A stretch of 8,739 nt of DNA from an uncultured Lautropia sp. (GCA_938046755.1 CALIXC010000114.1:1-8739), one strand, 5' to 3'; shown: positions 1-8,199, counted from the stretch's first letter. The notes: a model not told the origin generated them from the sequence alone. Made by a program: numbers and translations.

Positions 1-132
1 TCATGGGTTAGCCATGAGGTTTCGGGGGCTCGCCGCCCGCTGGATCCGCTGTCTGCGAGTGCCTTTGGGCAACGTCCCTGTCGTGTTTCGGACCTTGCCG
101 GGCGGTTTCAGGCCGGAAAGGGGGCGCCGGCC

Positions 133-141
133 TGTTATGCT
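133..141 (+). promoter_or_regulatory. possible extended -10 promoter of gyrB
   Basis: TGTTATGCT at 133-141 fits an extended -10 (TG, one base, then TATGCT, 4 of 6 matches to TATAAT). It lies about 55 bases before the gyrB start. No good -35 is visible 16-18 bases upstream, where the bases are CCGGAA, as expected if the TG extension compensates. Just upstream, 93-101 and 113-121 can form an imperfect 9-bp stem with one mismatch, without a T-run, so it is not a standard terminator. Assignment is by pattern only. Confidence 0.35.
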
Positions 142-194
142 GTCGAATTAGCCGCCGTGTGCCTGCGGTCTGCCTATGCCTTCATGGATGATTC

Positions 195-2750
<2,556 letters not shown>

Positions 2751-2792
2751 GGCCCCATGGCACATGGCCGGCCCTGACGGGAAGGGGGCCGG

Positions 2793-3335
2793 ATGGCGCT
2801 GAAATCGACGGTTTTCCGGCTGACGCTGAACGTCTCGGACATGGACCGCGGCTACTACGGTGAGCACTCGTTGACCGTTGCCCGGCATCCTTCCGAGAAC
2901 GACGAGCGGATGATGGTGCGGGTGCTGGCCTTCGCACTCTTTTCAGCCGATGACCTGCGCTTCGGTCGGGGGCTCTCCGCCGAGGATGAGGCCGACCTGC
3001 ATGCAGAGGCCCCGGATGGCACGATCCGTCTATGGATCGACGTGGGGCTTCCCGATGAACGGCTGGTGAAGAAGGCTGCAGCCAGGGCCGACCGGGTGGT
3101 GGTGCTGGCCTATGGGCGCACGGCCCAGGCCTGGTGGCAGAAGGCCCGCGAGACGCTAGAGCGGCTTGCGAACCTGCAGGTGATGGCCCTTGAACCCGAA
3201 GACAGCAAGGCACTGGCCGATCTCGCGCAGCGCGGGGTGGCTCTGCAGTGCATCGTGCAGGATGGCCAGATCTGGCTGGGTGACGGCGACCGGATGCTGC
3301 AACCGGTCTGTCATGTCCTGAAGGAGGTGAACTGA
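2793..3335 (+). CDS. yaeQ: YaeQ family protein (PD-(D/E)XK nuclease-like fold)
   Basis: The 180-residue product is recognised as YaeQ from its conserved N-terminus (MALKSTVFRLTLNVSDMDR, then YY, then ARHPSENDERMMVRVLAFAL) and the middle block GTIRLWIDVGLPDE with VKKAAARADRVVVLAYG. The length is normal for the family. YaeQ proteins have a PD-(D/E)XK nuclease-like fold. Early reports linked YaeQ to RfaH-type transcription, but no agreed function exists, so I give none. There is no signal peptide or membrane segment, so it is presumably cytoplasmic. The ATG has a purine-rich GAAGGGGG about 6 bases upstream, which supports this start. The 42-base gap after gyrB lacks a clear terminator, so read-through from gyrB is plausible. 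The last codons contain a perfect Shine-Dalgarno-like AAGGAGGTGA at 3321-3330. Confidence 0.93.
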   Translation: MALKSTVFRLTLNVSDMDRGYYGEHSLTVARHPSENDERMMVRVLAFALFSADDLRFGRGLSAEDEADLHAEAPDGTIRLWIDVGLPDERLVKKAAARADRVVVLAYGRTAQAWWQKARETLERLANLQVMALEPEDSKALADLAQRGVALQCIVQDGQIWLGDGDRMLQPVCHVLKEVN

Positions 3336-3340
3336 AGTGC

Positions 3341-3358
3341 ACTGGGTCACGACCCGGT
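3341..3358 (+). terminator. possible weak stem-loop after yaeQ
   Basis: ACTGGGT (3341-3347) pairs with ACCCGGT (3352-3358) around a CACG loop, giving a 7-bp stem with one G-T pair, six bases after the yaeQ stop. The bases that follow (TGTCGTATTCC) are not a T-run, so this is at best a weak or Rho-assisted terminator. Confidence 0.25.
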
Positions 3359-3390
3359 TGTCGTATTCCGTGAATGAGAGTGGTTAATGA

Positions 3391-3420
3391 TTGGCATGGG
3401 AGTACACTGTGCTGTACATT
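3391..3420 (+). promoter_or_regulatory. possible sigma-70 promoter with internal dyad, upstream of azurin
   Basis: TTGGCA at 3391-3396 (5 of 6 to the -35 consensus) and TACATT at 3415-3420 (4 of 6 to the -10 consensus) are 18 bases apart. The 16-bp dyad GTACA-N6-TGTAC (3402-3417) lies within the spacer and touches the -10. If used, the start site would be near 3427, leaving an azurin leader of about 110 bases that includes the 3440-3471 inverted repeat. It is in the AT-rich part of the yaeQ-azurin gap. Confidence 0.3.
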
Positions 3421-3439
3421 GATGGATGTCTAATTTGGC

Positions 3440-3471
3440 GGTCATAACTTGATGTTTGTTCAGTTATGACC
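3440..3471. promoter_or_regulatory. 10-bp perfect inverted repeat upstream of azurin
   Basis: GGTCATAACT (3440-3449) is the exact reverse complement of AGTTATGACC (3462-3471), with 12 bases between. The arms are 22 bp apart from centre to centre, about two DNA turns, which would suit a dimeric or paired regulator on one face of DNA. In RNA it would form a 10-bp hairpin with a 12-base loop. It ends 63 bases before the azurin ATG and is not followed by a T-run, so a terminator is unlikely. It does not fit the FNR/DNR box: the inner TTGAT lacks a matching ATCAA at the right spacing. Which regulator binds, if any, is unknown. Confidence 0.5.
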
Positions 3472-3534
3472 AATGTCGTTCCGATAGACTGAATCCGTTA
3501 TTTCCTTTGTTCAATCGTTAAGTAGGAGAAATCC

Positions 3535-3981
3535 ATGTTCACCAAAGGTATTCTGGTTGCTGCGCTGATGCTTGGCTCCGCTTCGGTCATGGCCAAGACG
3601 TGCGAAGCCGAGGTCGATGCCACCGACGCCATGACCTACAGCACGAAGGAAGTCAAGGTCGCCGGTGATTGCACCGAGCTGAAGCTGACGCTGAAGCACG
3701 TCGGCAAGATGCCCGTAACTGCCATGGGCCACAACCTCGTCGTGACCAAGACGGCCGACTTCAAAGCCGTCGCCAAGGCTGGCGGCAAGCTGACCGCTGC
3801 CGACAACTATGTTCCCAAGGATGATGCCCGCGTGCTGGCCCACACCAAGCTGATCGGCGGCGGCGAGTCCGATACTGTCACTGTTCCGATGGACAAGTTC
3901 GAGAAAGGCGGTGATTACACCTTCTTCTGCTCCTTCCCCGGCCACTGGAGCGTGATGAAGGGCAAACTCGTTTTCGGTTGA
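3535..3981 (+). CDS. azu: azurin (periplasmic blue copper protein)
   Basis: Azurin is a small type-1 copper protein that shuttles single electrons in the periplasm, for example between cytochromes and terminal enzymes. The 148-residue precursor has a Sec signal peptide (Lys at 4, hydrophobic core at 5-18, then VMA) with likely cleavage after Ala20, leaving a 128-residue mature protein. In mature numbering every key residue falls at the classical azurin position: copper ligands Gly45, His46, Cys112, His117 and Met121, and the Cys3-Cys26 disulfide. The C-terminal ligand loop reads FFCSFPGHWSVMKG. Trp at mature position 118, next to the ligand His117, replaces the Ser of Pseudomonas aeruginosa azurin. 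The ATG has a good AGGAG (3524-3528) 6 bases upstream. Its stop overlaps the fdhD start by one base. The upstream gap carries two dyad elements, which suggests regulated expression. Confidence 0.97.
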   Translation: MFTKGILVAALMLGSASVMAKTCEAEVDATDAMTYSTKEVKVAGDCTELKLTLKHVGKMPVTAMGHNLVVTKTADFKAVAKAGGKLTAADNYVPKDDARVLAHTKLIGGGESDTVTVPMDKFEKGGDYTFFCSFPGHWSVMKGKLVFG

Positions 3982-4841
3982 TGGACGATTCGACAGCTTC
4001 TCCATTCCAGGCCTGGCGTTCCCTGGAAACGCACCCCGAGTTCGGAGCCGATTCCCTAGAGGCTCGGGTCTGGAAGGATCATCACCAGGAGAAGGTGTCG
4101 GACTGGATCGCCCGGGAGACTCCCGTCGCACTGGTCTTCAATGGCATCTCGCATGCCGTCATGATGGCCTCTCCGGGCGATCTGGAAGATTTTGCCCTCG
4201 GTTTCGGTATCACCGAGGGCTTGCTGGCCTCCCCCGACGAGCTGTACGGGGTGGACGTGAATGAGGTCCAGCAGGGGGTGGAAGTCCACCTCGAAGTGGC
4301 TTCGGCCTGCGCGTGGCGACTGCGTGAACGTCGCCGGAACATGGCCGGGCGCACCGGCTGCGGCCTGTGTGGCACCGACAGCCTGGGACAGGTTCGTCGG
4401 GATCCCCCGGCAGAGGCCCATCCCGTCTGTCTCACATCGACCGCCGTGCTGCGGGCCGAATCCAGCCTGAAATCCGCCCAGATGCTGCAAAAGCTCACCG
4501 GCGCCACCCATGCGGCCGCCTGGTGCGACCTTGAAGGCGAAGTGCAGCTGCTGCGTGAGGATGTGGGCCGTCACAATGCCCTGGACAAGCTCATCGGCGC
4601 AATGATCCGCACCCACATTGCCGTGGATCAGGGTTTCATCGCCATCACCAGCCGGGCCAGCTTCGAGATGGTGCAGAAGGCGGCCATAATCCGCGCCGGT
4701 GCCCTGGTGGCAGTCTCGGCGCCGACATCATTGGCCATTCAGACCGCCCACGAATGTGGCGTGGCGCTTGCCGGCCTGGTGCGTGACGGCCGGCGGATGG
4801 TGGCCTACACCTTTGCCAATCGGCTCGGCTTCGAGAGCTGA
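3981..4841 (+). CDS. fdhD: formate dehydrogenase accessory sulfurtransferase FdhD
   Basis: FdhD moves sulfur from the cysteine desulfurase IscS to the bis-MGD molybdenum/tungsten cofactor, a step needed for active formate dehydrogenase. The 286-residue product (E. coli: 277) shows the family signatures. The sulfur-transfer CxxC is in RTGCGLCGTDSL, with Cys127 and Cys130. There is an N-terminal DFALGFGITEG block, LREDVGRHNALDKLIG around 196-211, and a C-terminal SRASFEMVQKAA segment. There is no signal peptide, so it acts in the cytoplasm. The ATG at 3981 shares its A with the azurin TGA. A TTG at 3978 would add one residue. No Shine-Dalgarno sequence lies at normal spacing (the nearest AAGGG is 18 bases away), so translation probably depends on ribosomes finishing azurin. 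No formate dehydrogenase subunit gene is visible nearby. Confidence 0.96.
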   Translation: MDDSTASPFQAWRSLETHPEFGADSLEARVWKDHHQEKVSDWIARETPVALVFNGISHAVMMASPGDLEDFALGFGITEGLLASPDELYGVDVNEVQQGVEVHLEVASACAWRLRERRRNMAGRTGCGLCGTDSLGQVRRDPPAEAHPVCLTSTAVLRAESSLKSAQMLQKLTGATHAAAWCDLEGEVQLLREDVGRHNALDKLIGAMIRTHIAVDQGFIAITSRASFEMVQKAAIIRAGALVAVSAPTSLAIQTAHECGVALAGLVRDGRRMVAYTFANRLGFES

Positions 4842-4867
4842 CCGGAATGCCTGACCGGCATTCGGTC
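4840..4867 (+). terminator. hairpin across the fdhD stop codon
   Basis: GACCGGAATGCC (4840-4851) pairs with GGCATTCGGTC (4857-4867) around a TGACC loop, giving 11 base pairs with one bulged G. The stem starts within the fdhD stop codon. The following bases (GGGATTGCCG) lack a T-run, so intrinsic termination is not assured. It may instead protect the 3' end of the azurin-fdhD message or pause the polymerase. Confidence 0.4.
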
Positions 4868-5107
4868 GGGATTGCCGTCTCAGCGCCGATCGCCCAGCGC
4901 TTCCTGGATCCTCTTTTCGGTCCTGTGCCGGCTGAGCGCGTGAACATTGACCGGTGCGGGCCTTGCCTTCGGCTATCATCGCACGTTTGGGATATGCGAT
5001 AGTGCCAGCGGCATGCGGGAGCCGATGAGCGGCCTTGCAGCGGGGCACTGTCCGTTGTGTGAAGGTCTGTCGGCCTGCCCAGGGGGCAAGTGGCCAGGAG
5101 TGAAAAT
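4868..5107 (+). other. intergenic leader before the symporter, no confident gene
   Basis: These 240 bases contain no convincing gene. TTGACC (4947-4952) and TATCAT (4974-4979) each resemble promoter hexamers, but the 21-base spacing is too long for a normal sigma-70 promoter. Several pairings are possible further down. AGTGCC and GGCACT enclose about 34 bases near 5004-5049. A stacked hairpin joins GGCC (5072-5075) to GGCC (5092-5095) outside TGCCC (5076-5080) with GGGCA (5084-5088). Genes of this symporter family are often controlled by glycine riboswitches, but I cannot align this stretch to that consensus and do not call one. Confidence 0.3.
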
Positions 5108-5146
5108 ATGGGTGCTGTACGGCAGGAGACAATGTCATGGATGTGA
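5108..5146 (+). CDS. putative 12-residue leader peptide overlapping the symporter start
   Basis: An ATG at 5108 opens a 12-codon frame reading MGAVRQETMSWM, ending in TGA at 5144-5146. It has a strong AGGAG (5096-5100) exactly 7 bases upstream, as good as the site of the symporter itself. It runs through the symporter Shine-Dalgarno sequence (AGGAG, 5124-5128) and past its ATG at 5137, ending 10 bases inside that gene in another frame. If translated, it could couple or gate symporter translation. The peptide shows no run of a regulatory amino acid, so classical attenuation is not indicated. Evidence is limited to site quality and placement. Confidence 0.3.
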   Translation: MGAVRQETMSWM

Positions 5147-6567
5147 TCGCTAACGCCATGACCAATGCGATCGATACGATCAACACAGTAGTCTGGGGCT
5201 ATATTCTGATCTACGGCCTGCTGGCGGTAGGCATCTATTTCTCGATCCGCCTGCGCTTTCTGCAGATCTTCCACTTCCGGGAATTCATCCGTGCGGTGAC
5301 GCGCACGCCCGAGAAGGACAGCCAGGGCATCACCCCCATCCAGGCGCTGACCACCAGCCTGGCCTCGCGGGTCGGTACCGGCAACATCGCGGGTGTGGCC
5401 GTGGCGGTCTACACCGGCGGTCCCGGGGCGCTCTTCTGGATGTGGATCGTGGCCCTGCTGGGCATGGCCACCGCCTATGCGGAAAGTGCGCTGGCCCAGC
5501 TGTACAAGGTCAACGACCATCATGGTCTCTATCGCGGCGGCCCGGCCTTCTACATCAGCCGTGGCCTGAAGTCGCCGTGGGCGGGGGCCGTGTTCTCGGT
5601 GGCACTGCTGGTGGTGTTCGGTCTGGTGTTCAACGCCGTGCAGGCCAACGCCATTTCCGAGTCGTTCAGCGAATCCTTCGGCCTGGACCGTACCCAGGTG
5701 GGTGTGGCACTGGCTGTGCTCTCGGGCATCGTGATCTTCGGCGGCATCCGCAACATCGCCCGTGTGGCCGAGGTGGTGGTGCCGTTCATGGCCGTGGCTT
5801 ACCTGGGCGTTGCCCTGTGGGTGCTGGTGGCCAACATCGACAAGATCCCCGAAGTCTTCACGCTGATCGTGCGTAGTGCCTTCGGCATGGACCAGGCGGT
5901 GGGCGGCGTGGTCGGCGGCATGACGGCCGCCATGCTCAATGGCGTGAAACGTGGCCTGTATTCCAACGAGGCCGGCATGGGTTCTGCGCCGAACATTGCG
6001 GCCGTGGCCATTCCCAGTCCGCACCATCCGTCCTCGCAGGGCTTCGTGCAGGCACTGGGCGTGTTCATCGATACCATCCTGATCTGCACCGCCACCGGCG
6101 TGATGATCCTGATGTCCGACGCGCTGCAGCCGGGCTCAGGTGTCACCGGCACGGTGCTGACCCAGCATGCGCTGGCCTACCACATCGGTGATCACGGCAA
6201 GGACTTCGTGGCGCTGGCCGTGTTCTTCTTCGCCTTCACCTCCATCATCGGCAACTATTCTTATGCTGAGGGAGCACTCACTTACCTGAATATCAACAAC
6301 AAGCCGTGCCTGTTCATTCTGCGCGCGTTGGTGCTGGTGTTCATCGTTTGGGGTGCGCGCGAGGCCATCACCACGGTGTTCGATGCGGCCGATGCGGTGA
6401 TGGGCATCATGGCCATCATCAACCTGGTGGGCATCACGCTGCTGTCCGGCCTGGTGGTCAAGCTCACGCGCGACTACTTCGAGCAGGCCAAGCATGGTGA
6501 TCCGCGCTTCCGGCTCAGCGACTACCCTGAGCTGAAGGGCCAGATCGAAGAAGAGATCTGGAAGTGA
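5137..6567 (+). CDS. sodium:alanine/glycine symporter, AGCS family
   Basis: This inner-membrane carrier of the AGCS family imports alanine and/or glycine with Na+. The 476-residue product has the family length and about ten or eleven hydrophobic segments. Diagnostic blocks include the substrate/ion-binding loop TSLASRVGTGNIAGVA (73-88), GGPGALFWMW (94-103), AESALAQLYK (115-124), GPAFYISRGL (135-144) and RGLYSNEAGMGSAPNIAA (272-289). The start at 5137 is supported by AGGAG 8 bases upstream. The exact substrate, alanine, glycine or another small amino acid, cannot be settled from sequence, so no gene symbol is given. The C-terminal tail is short and charged (PELKGQIEEEIWK). Its stop overlaps the start of the downstream methyltransferase gene by GTGA, so the two are probably co-transcribed. 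Confidence 0.95.
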   Translation: MDVIANAMTNAIDTINTVVWGYILIYGLLAVGIYFSIRLRFLQIFHFREFIRAVTRTPEKDSQGITPIQALTTSLASRVGTGNIAGVAVAVYTGGPGALFWMWIVALLGMATAYAESALAQLYKVNDHHGLYRGGPAFYISRGLKSPWAGAVFSVALLVVFGLVFNAVQANAISESFSESFGLDRTQVGVALAVLSGIVIFGGIRNIARVAEVVVPFMAVAYLGVALWVLVANIDKIPEVFTLIVRSAFGMDQAVGGVVGGMTAAMLNGVKRGLYSNEAGMGSAPNIAAVAIPSPHHPSSQGFVQALGVFIDTILICTATGVMILMSDALQPGSGVTGTVLTQHALAYHIGDHGKDFVALAVFFFAFTSIIGNYSYAEGALTYLNINNKPCLFILRALVLVFIVWGAREAITTVFDAADAVMGIMAIINLVGITLLSGLVVKLTRDYFEQAKHGDPRFRLSDYPELKGQIEEEIWK

Positions 6568-7604
6568 CGCGGGATCCGCGCGAGCGCTTCCTGACGCTGC
6601 TTCGGGAAGCCCTCGCGGCGCGCACGCTGAAGCGGCTGGTGCTGTCGCGGCCGGTTCGGCCCATGTTGCCGCCGGGCTTCACGGACGAGGGCCCGGTGCT
6701 GCAACGGTTGCGCATCCAGCCGGTACGGATGCGCGATGGCGTGAAGCTGGCCTTTGCCTGGCAGTACGACACGCGTGACCAGACCGACAACCTGTCGGTG
6801 GACGAGGCGCTGGTGCGGATCGATACGCTGTTGGGCGACATGCGCACGGCGCTTCTGGAAACCCGCGAGCTGACGGCTGAGCTGGGTTTCAGCAAGCGGG
6901 GACGGCCGCTGTTCCGGATGAAGCGGGTGACCGAGACCCCGTCCTTGCAGGATCGTCGGCCGGCAGCGGATGATCTGCCGAACCCGAACCCGAACCCGAA
7001 CCCGAAAGAGGGTGTGCAGGTATCGGCCGGATCGGCCGGTGGTGCGGCGTCCTGGCAGCCGGGCGTGGGGGCGCTCACGCAACTGCGCAGGGTGGGAAGC
7101 GGGCAGACGGTAGCCCGTGCCGCGGGCGGTGTCTTCTCGCACGGCCATGACAGCCTGCCGGATGAGGATGGCTGGGGCGACCTGGCCGATCACAACCGGC
7201 AGCGACGCTATCCGGTGGACATCGGCCGGCCCTATCTGGTGGACCTGGGCATTGTGGGCAGGACGGGTGCACTGGTGCCGGCCATGGCCCGCAAGTGGCG
7301 GCAGATCAACAAGTTCGTCGAGATCGTGGCCCAGGCCTGGCAGCACAACACGCTGGCCAACCAGGTGGGACGGGCAGGGCAGTCGCCGTTGCGCATCCGT
7401 GACTATGGCGCGGGCAAGGGCTATCTCACCTTTGCGCTGTACGACTATCTGACGCATACGCTGGGCCTGCAGGTGGAGATGGTGGGCATCGAGCGCCGCG
7501 CCGACCTGGTGGCACTGTGCAACCGGTTGGCCCAGCGTCATGGGCTGTCGGGACTGCGCTTCGAGAAAGACGACATCCTGCAGGCCTGTCCTGCAGGCCT
7601 GTGA
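6564..7604 (+). CDS. N-terminal fragment of the frameshifted methyltransferase
   Basis: As the sequence stands, translation from GTG 6564 gives 346 residues ending in LQACPAGL. This keeps the N-terminal domain and SAM motif I (280-290) but loses the LHACDTATDD and CSPCCHRE half of the catalytic domain. Such a product is unlikely to be an active enzyme. The alternative is that slippage at the 13-bp repeat restores the full frame in part of the population. Confidence 0.6.
   Translation: MTRDPRERFLTLLREALAARTLKRLVLSRPVRPMLPPGFTDEGPVLQRLRIQPVRMRDGVKLAFAWQYDTRDQTDNLSVDEALVRIDTLLGDMRTALLETRELTAELGFSKRGRPLFRMKRVTETPSLQDRRPAADDLPNPNPNPNPKEGVQVSAGSAGGAASWQPGVGALTQLRRVGSGQTVARAAGGVFSHGHDSLPDEDGWGDLADHNRQRRYPVDIGRPYLVDLGIVGRTGALVPAMARKWRQINKFVEIVAQAWQHNTLANQVGRAGQSPLRIRDYGAGKGYLTFALYDYLTHTLGLQVEMVGIERRADLVALCNRLAQRHGLSGLRFEKDDILQACPAGL
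6978..7006 (+). repeat. CCGAAC hexanucleotide tandem repeat, 4.8 copies
   Basis: CCGAAC is repeated four times in full plus five bases of a fifth copy. It is in frame and encodes PNPNPNPNPK, a flexible linker between the N-terminal part and the catalytic domain of the methyltransferase. Because the unit is six bases, copy-number changes alter linker length without changing frame. Confidence 0.95.
7022..7039 (+). repeat. 9-bp tandem duplication ATCGGCCGG
   Basis: Two perfect adjacent copies of ATCGGCCGG (7022-7030, 7031-7039) encode the SAGSAG stretch in the same linker. The duplication is in frame and harmless to the reading frame. It lies 15 bases after the CCGAAC array. Confidence 0.9.
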
Positions 7605-8193
7605 AGTGGCACAGGTCGCATCGGCTGCGGGCGGTACTGTCATCACGGGCATTGCCGATGGGCGTACCGTGGCGGGTGTTGCAGGTGTCGGGGCAGATGC
7701 CGAACAGAGCAGGGATTCGGGCGCCACGGCGTCCGACGGGACTGCGGTCGACATCGTCATTGCACTGCATGCCTGCGATACGGCCACGGACGATGCGCTC
7801 TTTCAGGGCATTCGTCAGCGGGCTGCCATGCTGGTGTGCTCGCCCTGCTGCCACCGTGAGCTGCGGCCGCAATTGAAGGCGCCCGCCCCGCTGGACGCGC
7901 TGCTGCGTCATGGCATCCATCTGGGCCAGGAAGCCGAGATGCTGACCGATGGGCTGCGGGCGCTGCTGCTGGAGACCCAGGGCTACGAGGCGCAGGTGTT
8001 CGAATTCATCAGCCCCGAACACACCGGCAAGAACAAGATGATTCTGGGCAACCGCACCGGCCGGGCGCGGGATGCCGACGCCGTATGGGTCGAGATCGAG
8101 GCGCTGAAACGCTTCTATGGCATCCGCACGCAGCGGCTGGATGGGCTGCTGGGCGGCGGGATGGGCGCAGCCCTAAATCCCGACGGAAACTGA
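7540..8193 (+). CDS. C-terminal fragment of the frameshifted methyltransferase
   Basis: This is the open frame that carries the second half of the methyltransferase, genuine from about base 7603 onward. The ATG at 7540 lies in an out-of-frame stretch of the first half. The residues it would encode before 7603 are a shadow of the DILQAC region, and no Shine-Dalgarno sequence supports it. It includes VDIVIALHACDTATDDA, CSPCCHREL and a C-terminal block with KNKMILGNR. Independent translation is doubtful. Confidence 0.45.
   Translation: MGCRDCASRKTTSCRPVLQACEVAQVASAAGGTVITGIADGRTVAGVAGVGADAEQSRDSGATASDGTAVDIVIALHACDTATDDALFQGIRQRAAMLVCSPCCHRELRPQLKAPAPLDALLRHGIHLGQEAEMLTDGLRALLLETQGYEAQVFEFISPEHTGKNKMILGNRTGRARDADAVWVEIEALKRFYGIRTQRLDGLLGGGMGAALNPDGN
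7577..7602 (+). repeat. 13-bp perfect tandem duplication causing the frameshift
   Basis: CCTGCAGGCCTGT occurs twice back to back (7577-7589 and 7590-7602) with no mismatch. Thirteen bases add one base beyond four codons, shifting the frame and placing TGA at 7602-7604. Each copy begins with the 8-bp palindrome CCTGCAGG and ends with AGGCCT plus GT, so hairpin-assisted slippage is a plausible origin. Confidence 0.97.
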
Positions 8194-8199
8194 CGCCGC

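Larger units (their letters stand above)
6564..8193 (+). pseudogene. SAM-dependent methyltransferase gene, frameshifted by a 13-bp tandem duplication
   Basis: Two reading frames here are halves of one methyltransferase gene. The first half (frame of 6564) ends at TGA 7602-7604 right after a perfect duplication of CCTGCAGGCCTGT. Removing one copy joins DILQAC directly to EVAQVASA and gives a continuous 538-residue protein. SAM-binding motif I is DYGAGKGYLTF (280-290), followed by an acidic EMVGIERRADLV strand. The other half carries VDIVIALHACDTATDDA (His398 in repaired numbering) and CSPCCHRE (421-428). This pattern resembles the Methyltransf_32 group (METTL25/GSTCD-like), whose bacterial substrates are poorly known. 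It starts at GTG 6564 inside the symporter's last codons (GTGA overlap). Low-complexity inserts lie at about 130-165 (PNPNPNPNPK, SAGSAG) and 345-390 (Ala/Gly/Asp-rich). The sequence after the shift still looks like coding sequence, so the break is recent, reversible, or a sequencing artefact. Confidence 0.88.

Noticed and set aside
1..11. ATGGGTTAG as the tail of an upstream gene such as dnaN
   Set aside because: gyrB often follows dnaN, but eleven bases ending in TAG cannot identify a gene, and the residues do not match the usual DnaN C-terminus.
2751..2790. GGCCCC (2751-2756) pairing with GGGGCC (2785-2790) over the yaeQ ribosome site
   Set aside because: Only six base pairs enclose a 28-base loop in GC-rich sequence, where chance pairings of this size are common.
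3449..3463. FNR/DNR-type box (TTGAT-N4-ATCAA) before azurin
   Set aside because: TTGAT is present, but the right half reads GTTCA, only 2 of 5 matches, and the TGA/TCA pair is one base too far apart.
4981..5107. Glycine riboswitch before the symporter
   Set aside because: This family is often riboswitch-controlled, but I could not place the conserved aptamer core segments or the tandem aptamer layout. A covariance-model search (Rfam glycine model) would decide.
4947..5153. 68-residue plus-strand frame in the gap before the symporter
   Set aside because: It has no Shine-Dalgarno sequence at its start and a Cys/Gly-rich product with no family resemblance, and it overlaps better-supported signals.
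4645..6027. 460-residue minus-strand open frame opposite fdhD and the symporter
   Set aside because: It spans two well-supported genes and an intergenic gap on the opposite strand and has a His/Gly/Arg-rich composition typical of shadow frames.
6522..7787. 421-residue minus-strand open frame opposite the methyltransferase
   Set aside because: The plus strand carries recognisable methyltransferase motifs in this stretch. The minus frame has no recognisable domain.
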